From contig NZ_CP120997.1 in NCBI RefSeq assembly GCF_030719295.1, positions 6,458,001 to 6,522,000 of the forward strand: 64,000 nucleotides of DNA, given 5' to 3'. Under the pieces are notes generated by a model. That model was not told the origin of the DNA, ran no database searches, and saw only the letters and a program-made list of their open reading frames with translations. A program made the position numbers and the translations under genes. Below, piece by piece: positions 15,533-22,906 of the stretch (positions are counted from its first letter, which is position 1; the number at the start of each line of letters is the position of its first letter). This DNA is from Streptomyces sp. Mut1. GTDB lineage: Bacteria > Actinomycetota > Actinomycetes > Streptomycetales > Streptomycetaceae.

Positions 15533-16624
15533 ATGACCGAGGAGTACTCCGACCCATGGGCCGCCGAGGCGATCCGGCGGGTGCGCGCGGACGGCCCGCA
15601 CCACACCCCCACGCCCCTGCGGCGGCTTTCGCTGCCCGCGGTCCGCGGTATCGACATCTACCTCAAGGACGAGTCCGCGCACCCCACGGGCAGCATGAAG
15701 TACCGCCTGGTGCGGGCCATGTTCACCGAGGCGCTCGCGAGCGGCGCCCTCACGGAGGGCACCCCGGTGGTCGCGGCGACGAGCGGGGCGGTCGCCGTCG
15801 CGGGGGCCCGCTTCGCCCGCCTGCTGGGCCTGGCCTTCACCGCTGTCGTACCGGCGGGAACCCCTGTCCGGGCCCTGGCCGGGATCGAGGAGGAGGGCGG
15901 GCGGTGGCAGCGGGGTGAGCTGCCGCCCGCCGCGGTGCAGGACGAGGCGAGGGCGGTGGCCGGACGGCTCGGCGCCCACTTCCTGGACCACTTCACCGAC
16001 GCCGGTCGGGCGGTCGCCGCGTGTGGGGAGCCGACGATCGCCGACGAGGTCTTCGAGCAGCTGAGCGGGGAGCCGCACCCGGTTCCGGAGTGGATCGTCA
16101 CCGGGGCCGGTACCGGGGCGACCTCCGCGGTGGTCGGACGCCACCTGCGCGCGCACGGCCACCCGACCCGGCTGGCCGTGGTGGATCCGGAGAACTCCGC
16201 CTACTTCCCCGCGTGGGCGAGCGGGTGCGACGACTACACGACGGGAATGCCGTCCCGGATCCCCGGCATCGGCCGGCCCCGGACCGAACCCGGCTTCCGC
16301 CCCGCGCTGATCGACCTGGTGATTCCGGTGCCGGACGCGGCGTCCGTCGCGGCGATGCGGTGGCTCCGTACCGCCGGGACCGAAGCCGGCCCGGCGACCG
16401 GCACCAACCTCTGGGGCACGTGCCACCTGGCGGCCCGGATGCACGAGGCGGGGGCGCGGGGGAGCATCGTGACTCTCATCGGCGACAGCGCGGACCCGTA
16501 CCTGGAGACCCACCTCGACCCGTCATGGGTGCGGGCCCGGGGACTCGATCCCGCGCCCCACGAGGCCGTCATCGAGCGCTTCGCCCGCACCGGGCACTGG
16601 CCGGCCCGGCAAGGGTCCGGGTGA
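15533..16624 (+). CDS. PLP-dependent cysteine synthase-family protein, probable L-cysteine desulfhydrase (Cds1-like)
   Basis: 363 residues. This is a fold-type II PLP enzyme: the cofactor lysine is Lys56 in HPTGSMKYR, the phosphate-binding glycine loop is TGAGTGATSA near residue 190, and PSRIPGIGRPR follows near residue 243. The PTGS-x-K-x-R motif without the usual Asp, together with the length, resembles actinobacterial Cds1 proteins that break L-cysteine into H2S, pyruvate and ammonia, rather than biosynthetic cysteine synthases. That is family resemblance, not proof. No good ribosome site precedes ATG 15533, but TAGGGT ends six bases before it, so the mRNA may be leaderless. Confidence 0.75.
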   Translation: MTEEYSDPWAAEAIRRVRADGPHHTPTPLRRLSLPAVRGIDIYLKDESAHPTGSMKYRLVRAMFTEALASGALTEGTPVVAATSGAVAVAGARFARLLGLAFTAVVPAGTPVRALAGIEEEGGRWQRGELPPAAVQDEARAVAGRLGAHFLDHFTDAGRAVAACGEPTIADEVFEQLSGEPHPVPEWIVTGAGTGATSAVVGRHLRAHGHPTRLAVVDPENSAYFPAWASGCDDYTTGMPSRIPGIGRPRTEPGFRPALIDLVIPVPDAASVAAMRWLRTAGTEAGPATGTNLWGTCHLAARMHEAGARGSIVTLIGDSADPYLETHLDPSWVRARGLDPAPHEAVIERFARTGHWPARQGSG

Positions 16625-16645
16625 CACCGGGACGCGCCGGCTCAC

Positions 16646-17503
16646 CTACTGGGCGGCGGGAACGGCCGCCAGCCTGCGAATCCGCTCCGCGTCACAGGTG
16701 CGCGGGCAGGTGACGCAGGTGTCCTCGGGGCGCAGCGTGTAGAACAGGCAGCAGCTCGCCCGGTCGCGGGTGGGCAGCGACTCCCCGTTCGGACCGGTCA
16801 GTTCGCGGAAGCCCGCCGTGCCGACATACGGCTTCGTCGTGCCCGGCAGCAGCGCCTCCAGCTCCGTCATGGCGCGCTGTTCCTCGCCCAGCAGATGGGC
16901 GATGTACCAGAGGCCCTCGACGATCTCGTCGGTCGCCATGCCCCACAGGGCCCGCTTGCCGCGCCGCATGCGCGGCCGGAAGCCGTCGAGCACCGGACCG
17001 AGGTGTCCCGCCACCGCGTCGAGCACCTCGGCGCGCAGCGCCGCCTCGTCGGCCACCACCCGGGCCCCCGGCAGCGAGGCCGCCGGGTCACCGGGCAGGC
17101 ACGCGAACTCCCGCACGCGCAGCGTCAGATGCCCCAGCGCCCGCTGGAACGAGACGTCCTCGACCGGGATGCGGGGCACCCGCCGGTACAGGAACCACGG
17201 CACCGTCACCAGCAGGCAGGCCGGCCACGCGTAGCGATGGAGGCCGAAACTGGCGATCACGTCCGGGCGGGCCTGCTGCCCGTAGTCCCGCTGGACCTGG
17301 GCGTCGTCGAAGGCGAGGAAGGTGTCCAGCGCGTCCCCGCCGGCCGCGAGCTCGTGCGCGCCCACCCAGCCGGGGCCCCCGGGGGCCCTTTCGCCCTCGG
17401 CGAGGATGTCGGCGCGCATACCGGGGAAGACTTCGGTCAGGCGCGCGTACGCGTCGGCCAGGGCCGAGGCCGTCGCTGCGGGGAGCAGGGCGGGCAGGGT
17501 CAT
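16646..17503 (-). CDS. FhuF-like [2Fe-2S] siderophore-iron reductase
   Basis: 285 residues. The C-terminus carries the diagnostic FhuF cluster motif Cys-Cys-x10-Cys-x2-Cys (SCCLFYTLRPEDTCVTC). The remainder is an alpha/beta FhuF-type domain that binds ferric siderophore. Such proteins reduce the iron in the cytoplasm so it is released. A match to the actinobacterial iron box lies 28 bases upstream of the start codon (17531-17549), so DmdR/IdeR repression under iron sufficiency is expected. No siderophore genes are adjacent. Confidence 0.88.
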   Translation of the reverse strand: MTLPALLPAATASALADAYARLTEVFPGMRADILAEGERAPGGPGWVGAHELAAGGDALDTFLAFDDAQVQRDYGQQARPDVIASFGLHRYAWPACLLVTVPWFLYRRVPRIPVEDVSFQRALGHLTLRVREFACLPGDPAASLPGARVVADEAALRAEVLDAVAGHLGPVLDGFRPRMRRGKRALWGMATDEIVEGLWYIAHLLGEEQRAMTELEALLPGTTKPYVGTAGFRELTGPNGESLPTRDRASCCLFYTLRPEDTCVTCPRTCDAERIRRLAAVPAAQ

Positions 17504-17530
17504 GCGGGGACCACCGAATCACGATCGTCA

Positions 17531-17549
17531 GCAGGTAAGCCTTACCTTA
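17531..17549 (-). promoter_or_regulatory. Iron box (DmdR1/IdeR-type operator) upstream of the FhuF-like gene
   Basis: The minus strand reads TAAGGTAAGGCTTACCTGC. I count 14 of 19 matches to the mycobacterial IdeR/streptomycete DmdR consensus TTAGGTTAGGCTAACCTAA, including the AGGCT and ACCT cores. Confidence 0.75.
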
Positions 17550-17649
17550 CCCGACCGGATCGATGTTTGAACTGCGGCCTCCTGCGCCTATCGTGCACAC
17601 AGGGTGCGGGAAGCGCGAGCCGTGCCCCCGACCGGCCGAGGAGGTGCCC

Positions 17650-18417
17650 GTGGAGCAGGGCAGAGCGCGTGAGGAGGTGCGGCCGCCGTACGGGGCCGCC
17701 GCGTCCGTGCCCGCCGCCCCGCCCGTCCGGGTGCCCGAGCAGGCCCGCGGCGAGCACACCCACTGCGAGGAACCGCCCCCCGCCCCCCGGATCCAGGTGC
17801 GCCGCCACTCGGTGCGCGGCCAGATCCTGGACGCCCTGCGCGCCGCCCTCGTCGACGGCGAGCTGGCCCCCGGACAGGTCTACTCCGCCCCCGCGCTCGG
17901 CGCCCGCTTCGGGGTCTCCGCGACGCCCGTGCGCGAGGCGATGCAGCAGCTGGCCGGCGAAGGGGCCGTGGAGGTCGTGCCGAACCGGGGCTTCCGGGTC
18001 GCCGAACGCGGACCGCGCGAGCTGGCCGAGCTGGCCGAGGTGCGGGCCCTGATCGAGGTCCCCGTCATGCTGCGGCTCGCCCGCACCGTCCCGCCCGCCC
18101 ACTGGTGCGCGCTGCGCCCGCTGGCCGACGCCACCGTGGCCGCAGCGGCGGTCGGCGACCGGGCGAGCTACGCGGAGGCGGACCGGGCGTTCCACGGCGC
18201 GGTCCTCGCGCTCGCCGGGAACAGCCGGCTCGTCATGGTCGCCGACGACCTGCACCGCCGTTCCCAGTGGCCCCTGGTGGACAACCGGGTCACCCGCCGC
18301 GCCGACCTGCTGGCCGACGCCTCCGAGCACACCGCGCTGCTCGACGCCCTGATCGCCCAGGACGTGACCGTCGTGCAGTCGCTCGTACGGGAGCACTTCG
18401 CGGGCGCCGACGGCTGA
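17650..18417 (+). CDS. GntR (FadR/FCD) regulator, paralogue of the hydroxyproline-locus regulator
   Basis: 255 residues from GTG 17650, which has GAGGAGG upstream; the frame is open back to 17563 but that part is not conserved. About 45 variable Pro/Glu-rich residues precede the winged helix. Its helix-turn-helix, YSAPALGARFGVSATPVREA, differs from the 6380 gene by only two residues, so the two proteins may bind similar DNA. The FCD domain keeps the EADRAFH and G-N-S-R-L segments. No catabolic genes adjoin it (FhuF-like on one side, helical-repeat protein on the other), so its targets lie elsewhere. I found no ATGTGACAT upstream of it. Confidence 0.9.
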   Translation: MEQGRAREEVRPPYGAAASVPAAPPVRVPEQARGEHTHCEEPPPAPRIQVRRHSVRGQILDALRAALVDGELAPGQVYSAPALGARFGVSATPVREAMQQLAGEGAVEVVPNRGFRVAERGPRELAELAEVRALIEVPVMLRLARTVPPAHWCALRPLADATVAAAAVGDRASYAEADRAFHGAVLALAGNSRLVMVADDLHRRSQWPLVDNRVTRRADLLADASEHTALLDALIAQDVTVVQSLVREHFAGADG

Positions 18418-18445
18418 CCCGGCCGGGCCGGGCCGGCGCCCGGTC

Positions 18446-19246
18446 TCAGTTCGCCTCGGCGGTCTGCGGCGGGGGCGGGTCCAGATGCGGGCCCAGCCAG
18501 GTCGGGACGCCGCCCAGCAGCCGGAAGAGACGGCCCGCCTCGGCCCGCAGCCGGGTCGCCGCCTCGGGCTCCGGCTCGGCGTCGGCCAGCGCGATGAGCG
18601 CCGGGGCCGTACCGACCAGATAGCCCAGCTCCTCCCTTATCCGCAGGGACTCCGCGAAGCCGTGCCTGGCCTCCGCCAGCTCGCCCTCGCGCAGGGCGAT
18701 CAGCGCGAGATGGCGCCAGGTGGAGGAGAGCAGCAGCGCGTCGCCCTGCGCGGTGGCGCCGGCATGGGCCCTGCGGTAGGCGGCGCGGGCGGCCTGCGGG
18801 GAGTCGGCGATGTTCTGCGCGATCAGGCCCCGCCGGAAGTCCAGCAGCGGCCGGCCCGGGGCGGCGGGGGAGAGCAGGGCGGCGGCCCGGCTCAGCGCCA
18901 CGCGCGCCTCGTCGGCCCGGTCCCGCACCCCGAGCAGGGTCGAGGCGTACGCGAGATGGCCGCGTTCGCAGGCGGCCGCGCCGCGCTCGGCGTCGTCGTG
19001 GGCCATCGCCTCCGCGGTGCGCAGGGCGTCCTCGGCCTCGGTCCAGCCCTGCCCGGTGTACAGGCACCGCTCGGTCAGCAGGGCCGTCCGCTGGAGGGCC
19101 GCCGCCGGGTCGGTGGCGGCGTCGTGTTCGAGCAGGGCCGCTGCGTCCGTCCAGCAGCCGCGTGAGCGCAGCCGCCATACCGCGGTCTGGAGCGGCGGAT
19201 CGTCATCGGCTGTCGTTCCGGAACCAGACATGGCGGTCTGCGCCAC
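18446..19246 (-). CDS. Helical-repeat (TPR-like) protein of unknown function
   Basis: 266 residues from GTG 19246, chosen because GGGGAGGG lies six bases upstream; ATG 19231 and ATG 19294 are alternatives. The sequence is Ala/Arg/Leu-rich and almost wholly helical, with repeated 30-40-residue units such as YTGQGWTEAEDALRTAEAMA and REGELAEARHGFAESLRI that look like degenerate TPRs. There are no enzyme motifs, signal peptide or membrane span. Similar proteins in actinobacteria act as protein-interaction scaffolds or as the sensor part of regulators, but nothing here fixes a role. It converges on the second gntR gene. Confidence 0.7.
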   Translation of the reverse strand: MAQTAMSGSGTTADDDPPLQTAVWRLRSRGCWTDAAALLEHDAATDPAAALQRTALLTERCLYTGQGWTEAEDALRTAEAMAHDDAERGAAACERGHLAYASTLLGVRDRADEARVALSRAAALLSPAAPGRPLLDFRRGLIAQNIADSPQAARAAYRRAHAGATAQGDALLLSSTWRHLALIALREGELAEARHGFAESLRIREELGYLVGTAPALIALADAEPEPEAATRLRAEAGRLFRLLGGVPTWLGPHLDPPPPQTAEAN

Positions 19247-19426
19247 ATTGCCCTCCCCGAGCGCGCCATCGAGCTGTGGAGAGCGTCCGGTCATGAGGAC
19301 CGGATGCTCTTGGGTATGACCCGCATCACAGCATGGATTGGCACGCCGGGCCAAGAGGGCGAGGCAATGTCAGGTGAAACTTTTCACAATCGACGGGAGG
19401 GCGCGAGGGCCCCGCCGGCCCGGAGA

Positions 19427-21160
19427 TCAGCTCATACGCAGGGCGAGGAAGAAATCGAGCTTGTCCTCCAGCCGCGCGAGATCACGCCCCGTCAACTGCT
19501 CGATTCGCCCGACCCGGTAGCGCAGCGTGTTGACGTGGAGGTGCAGCCGGGCCGCGCAGCGCGTCCACGAACCGTCGCAGTCCAGGAACGCTTCCAGGGT
19601 CGGGATCAGCTCCGCGCGGTGGCGCCGGTCGTACTCGCGCAGCGGGTCGAGCAGACGTGCGGTGAACGCCCGGCGCACGTCGTCCGGGACGAACGGCAGC
19701 AGCAGCACGTGCGAGGCCAGCTCGTGGTGCCCGGCCGCGCAGACCCGGCCGGGGCGGGCCGCCGCGACCCGGCGGGCGTGCCGGGCCTCCTCCAGGGCGC
19801 CGCGCAGCCCCTCGGCCGAGTGCACCGAGGCGCTGACACCCAGTGTCAGCCGGCCGTCGTCGCCGAGCCCGGCGGAGAGCGGGGCGCGGACGGCGGCGAG
19901 CAGGGCGTCGGCGTGCAGGGCCGGCCCCTCCTGCGCGGCGGCCGCCTCCGGCCCGCCTTCCGCCTCCCCCGCGTCGGCCGGCCGTTCCGGGGCGGCGGGC
20001 AGCGGCACCAGGGCGATGGCCTCGTCATCCGTGTGGGCGACGGCGATCCGGTCCGCCGAGTCGGGACCCGTCACCGCCGGGTCGACCAGGATCTCCTCCA
20101 GCAGCGCCTGCGCGACCGGGCCGCCCTCGATCCGGGAGCCGGCGCCGCCGGGCGCGCCGCCCTCCTCCCACTCGACCCGGGCCACCACCACCTGCCAGTG
20201 CGGTGCCGTACCGAGCCCGGGGAGCAGGACCGGGGTGGCGACGCGCAGCCGGGCGGCGATCTCGGCGGGCGCGGCGCCCGCCTGGACCAGCTCCAGGACC
20301 TCCTGGGCGAGCCGGCGGCGCACCGTGCGGGCCGCGTCGCGCCGGTCGCGTTCGACGGCGATCAGCTGGGTGACGCCCTGGAGCAGGTCGAGCCGCGCGG
20401 CCGGCCAGTCGCCCGCGTCCGCCTCCACGGCCAGCAGCCAGTCGGAGAGCACCGACTCCCGCACATCGCGGGGGGCCGGTGCGGCGCCCCGGCCGTTGTT
20501 CCGGATCGGGAAGAGCGAATACGTGGTCCCGGCGAGCGCCGCCCGGTGCGGGGCGCGGCGGCCGGAGCGGACCGCGGCCAGGTGCAGCCCGGCCAGTTCC
20601 GCGCCGAGGGAAGCGGGCAGCGGGGCGCCCGCGCCCGCGATCTGCCGGCCGGTGGGGGAGAGCACCCAGGCGTGCAGGTCCAGGTCGGAGCCGAGCAGGT
20701 CGAGGACCACCTCCGGGCCGCCGCCCGCCGGGCCCGAGGTCATCAGCCTGCGGTGCCGGTCCACCACCGCCGCCAGATCGCCGGCCCGCTCGCCGGACAC
20801 CTGGCGGACCACGTACTCGGTGATCATTGCGAAAGCGACGGTCTCATGGACGGCGAACAGCGGCAGCCGGTGCCGGCGGCACGCCTCGACGAGATCGTCC
20901 GGGATGGCGCCCAGCTCCGCCTCGCCCACCGCGAGCCCCGCCACCCCGGCGCCCGCCAGGATGCGGACGAACGGCTCCGAGTCCTGGGCGTCCCGGCGCC
21001 AGACCAGACCGGTCAGGACCAGCTCGCCACCCGTGAGGTAGCGGCTGGGGTCGCGCAGGTCGGTGGTCATCACGCCACGGACCGACCGGTCCAGCTCCTC
21101 GTCGCCGCCGAGCAGCCGCAGGCCCAGCGCGTCGTTCTCCAGCAGTGCGCGCAGCCGCAT
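19427..21160 (-). CDS. PucR-family regulator of purine catabolism
   Basis: 577 residues. An N-terminal PucR domain (MRLRALLEND to about residue 125, with LRDPSRYLTGGELVLTG) is followed by a GGDEF-like middle region and a C-terminal helix-turn-helix of the HTH_30 type. That part reads L-E-A-F-L-D-C-D-G-S-W-T-R-C-A-A-R-L then LHVNTLRYRVGRIEQLTGRD, the classic PucR/CdaR ending. The family activates or represses purine-degradation genes in response to nitrogen or purine intermediates. It is divergently transcribed from the xanthine dehydrogenase genes across 256 bases. Confidence 0.92.
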   Translation of the reverse strand: MRLRALLENDALGLRLLGGDEELDRSVRGVMTTDLRDPSRYLTGGELVLTGLVWRRDAQDSEPFVRILAGAGVAGLAVGEAELGAIPDDLVEACRRHRLPLFAVHETVAFAMITEYVVRQVSGERAGDLAAVVDRHRRLMTSGPAGGGPEVVLDLLGSDLDLHAWVLSPTGRQIAGAGAPLPASLGAELAGLHLAAVRSGRRAPHRAALAGTTYSLFPIRNNGRGAAPAPRDVRESVLSDWLLAVEADAGDWPAARLDLLQGVTQLIAVERDRRDAARTVRRRLAQEVLELVQAGAAPAEIAARLRVATPVLLPGLGTAPHWQVVVARVEWEEGGAPGGAGSRIEGGPVAQALLEEILVDPAVTGPDSADRIAVAHTDDEAIALVPLPAAPERPADAGEAEGGPEAAAAQEGPALHADALLAAVRAPLSAGLGDDGRLTLGVSASVHSAEGLRGALEEARHARRVAAARPGRVCAAGHHELASHVLLLPFVPDDVRRAFTARLLDPLREYDRRHRAELIPTLEAFLDCDGSWTRCAARLHLHVNTLRYRVGRIEQLTGRDLARLEDKLDFFLALRMS

Positions 21161-21234
21161 CTCGTCGCCGCCGATCTCTTTCGTTGGTACGGGGGGAGTC
21201 TGGTTGTTGTGGTGAGGCTGTTGATCCCCGCCAT

Positions 21235-21246
21235 TCGTTCGAATCT
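21235..21246. promoter_or_regulatory. ATTCG-TT-CGAAT palindrome in the pucR/xdh divergent region
   Basis: A perfect 5+2+5 inverted repeat, AT-rich for this genome, lies 75 bases from the pucR start and about 170 bases from the xdh start. It is a candidate operator or promoter element; the rest of 21161-21416 holds nothing else clear. Confidence 0.3.
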
Positions 21247-21416
21247 ACAAGACATGAGCGGAGAGCAGCCAACTCCTTCATGGGTTCGGTGACTGCACCA
21301 GGTGGAGCAGGGCTTGTGTACTGGGCCGCACACCGCGTGAACACATCATGAACAAGTTCGAGGGCCGGCCGTCACCCAGCCCCGGCGCACAACCCGATGA
21401 GAAGAAGAGAGCCAGC

Positions 21417-22307
21417 ATGGACTTCCTTCGCCCCGCAAGCTGGGAGGAGGCGCTCGCCGCCAAGGCCGAGCACCCGACGGCTGTTCCCATCGCCGGGGGC
21501 ACCGATGTGATGGTCGAGATCAACTTCGACCACCGGCGGCCCGAGTACCTCCTGGACCTGAACCGCATCGGTGAGCTCACCGAGTGGGAGGTCGGCCAGG
21601 AGAACGTACGGCTCGGCGCCTCGGTCCCGTACAGCCGGATCATGGACCACCTGCGCGCGGAGCTGCCGGGGCTCGCGCTCGCCTCGCACACCGTCGCCTC
21701 GCCGCAGATCCGCAACCGCGGCGGCGTCGGCGGCAACCTGGGCACCGCCTCCCCGGCCGGTGACGCCCACCCCGCCCTGCTCGCCGCCGGCGCCGAGGTG
21801 GAGGCCGAGTCCGTACGCGGCAGCCGGCTGATCCCCATCGACGCCTTCTACACCGGCGTCAAGCGCAACGCCCTCGAACCGGACGAGCTGATCCGGGCCG
21901 TGCACATCAAGAAGGCCGACGGACCCCAGCAGTACTCCAAGGTCGGCACCCGCAACGCGATGGTCATCGCCGTCTGCGCCTTCGGCCTCGCCCTGCACCC
22001 CGAGACCCGCACCGTGCGCACCGGAATCGGATCGGCCGCCCCGACACCCGTACGGGCGAAGGAGGCCGAGGAGTTCCTGAACGCGGCCCTGGAGGAGGGC
22101 GGCTTCTGGGACAGCCGCACCATCATCACCCCGTCCCTCGCCCAGCAGTTCGCCACGCTCGCCGCCGGCGCCTGCAACCCGATCGACGACGTCCGCGGCA
22201 CCGCGAGCTACCGCCGGCACGCCGTGGGGATCATGGCCCGCCGGACCCTCGGCTGGGCCTGGGAGTCGTACCGCGGCAACGGCCGCAGCACCGAAGGAGC
22301 CGCCTGA
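21417..22307 (+). CDS. Xanthine dehydrogenase-family FAD-binding subunit
   Basis: 296 residues from ATG 21417 (MDFLRPASWEEALA), which matches the usual N-terminus of the family; the frame is open upstream but not conserved. FAD-binding motifs are visible: PIAGGTDVMVEI near residue 28, then ASPQIRNRGGVGGNLGTASPAGD near residue 97, the TIGGN-like loop that holds the flavin. The subunit passes electrons from the [2Fe-2S] subunit to NAD or another acceptor. The next two genes (gaps of 2 and 3 bases) encode the other two subunits. Expression is probably controlled by the divergent PucR. Confidence 0.93.
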   Translation: MDFLRPASWEEALAAKAEHPTAVPIAGGTDVMVEINFDHRRPEYLLDLNRIGELTEWEVGQENVRLGASVPYSRIMDHLRAELPGLALASHTVASPQIRNRGGVGGNLGTASPAGDAHPALLAAGAEVEAESVRGSRLIPIDAFYTGVKRNALEPDELIRAVHIKKADGPQQYSKVGTRNAMVIAVCAFGLALHPETRTVRTGIGSAAPTPVRAKEAEEFLNAALEEGGFWDSRTIITPSLAQQFATLAAGACNPIDDVRGTASYRRHAVGIMARRTLGWAWESYRGNGRSTEGAA

Positions 22308-22309
22308 TC

Positions 22310-22903
22310 ATGCGCGTCAATTTCACGGTCAACGGCCGCCGCCACGAGGCCGACGACGTCTGGGAGGGCGAGTCCCTCCTCTACGTCCTGCGCGAGCGGA
22401 TGGGGCTGCCCGGCTCCAAGAACGCCTGCGAGCAGGGCGAGTGCGGCTCCTGCACGGTCCGCCTCGACGGCGTGCCCGTCTGCTCCTGCCTGGTCGCCGC
22501 GGGACAGGTCGAGGGACGCGACGTCGTCACCGTCGAAGGGCTCGCCGACTTCGCCGCCCACCGCTCCGACGCCCACCCCGGCACCGGCTGCGCCCCCGGC
22601 GCCTGCGGCACCGCGCTCGACAGCGCCCGGCGATGGAAGGCCGCACCGGCCGGCGAGGAGACCCGCGACACCGGGGAACTCTCCCCGATCCAGCAGGCGT
22701 TCATCGACGCCGGAGCCGTCCAGTGCGGCTTCTGCACCCCCGGCCTCCTGGTCGCGGCCGACGAACTCCTGGAGCGCACCCCGCAGCCCTCCGACGCGGA
22801 CATCCGCGAGGCGCTCTCCGGCAACCTCTGCCGCTGCACCGGCTACGAGAAGATCCTCGACGCGGTCCGCCTCGCGGCCGCCCGCGCGGAAGAAACGGTC
22901 TAG
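22310..22903 (+). CDS. Xanthine dehydrogenase-family [2Fe-2S] subunit
   Basis: 197 residues; ATG 22310 with GAAGGAG inside the previous gene's end. The N-terminal ferredoxin half has the C-x4-C-x2-C pattern (ACEQGECGSC) with a fourth Cys after a gap. The C-terminal helical half has QCGFCTPG and NLCRCTGY, the second cluster of molybdo-hydroxylases. A non-conserved insert of about 35 residues (AAHRSDAHPGTGCAP and onward) separates the halves, making it longer than the common 150-170. It carries electrons from the Mo centre to FAD. Confidence 0.94.
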   Translation: MRVNFTVNGRRHEADDVWEGESLLYVLRERMGLPGSKNACEQGECGSCTVRLDGVPVCSCLVAAGQVEGRDVVTVEGLADFAAHRSDAHPGTGCAPGACGTALDSARRWKAAPAGEETRDTGELSPIQQAFIDAGAVQCGFCTPGLLVAADELLERTPQPSDADIREALSGNLCRCTGYEKILDAVRLAAARAEETV

Positions 22904-22906
22904 ACG

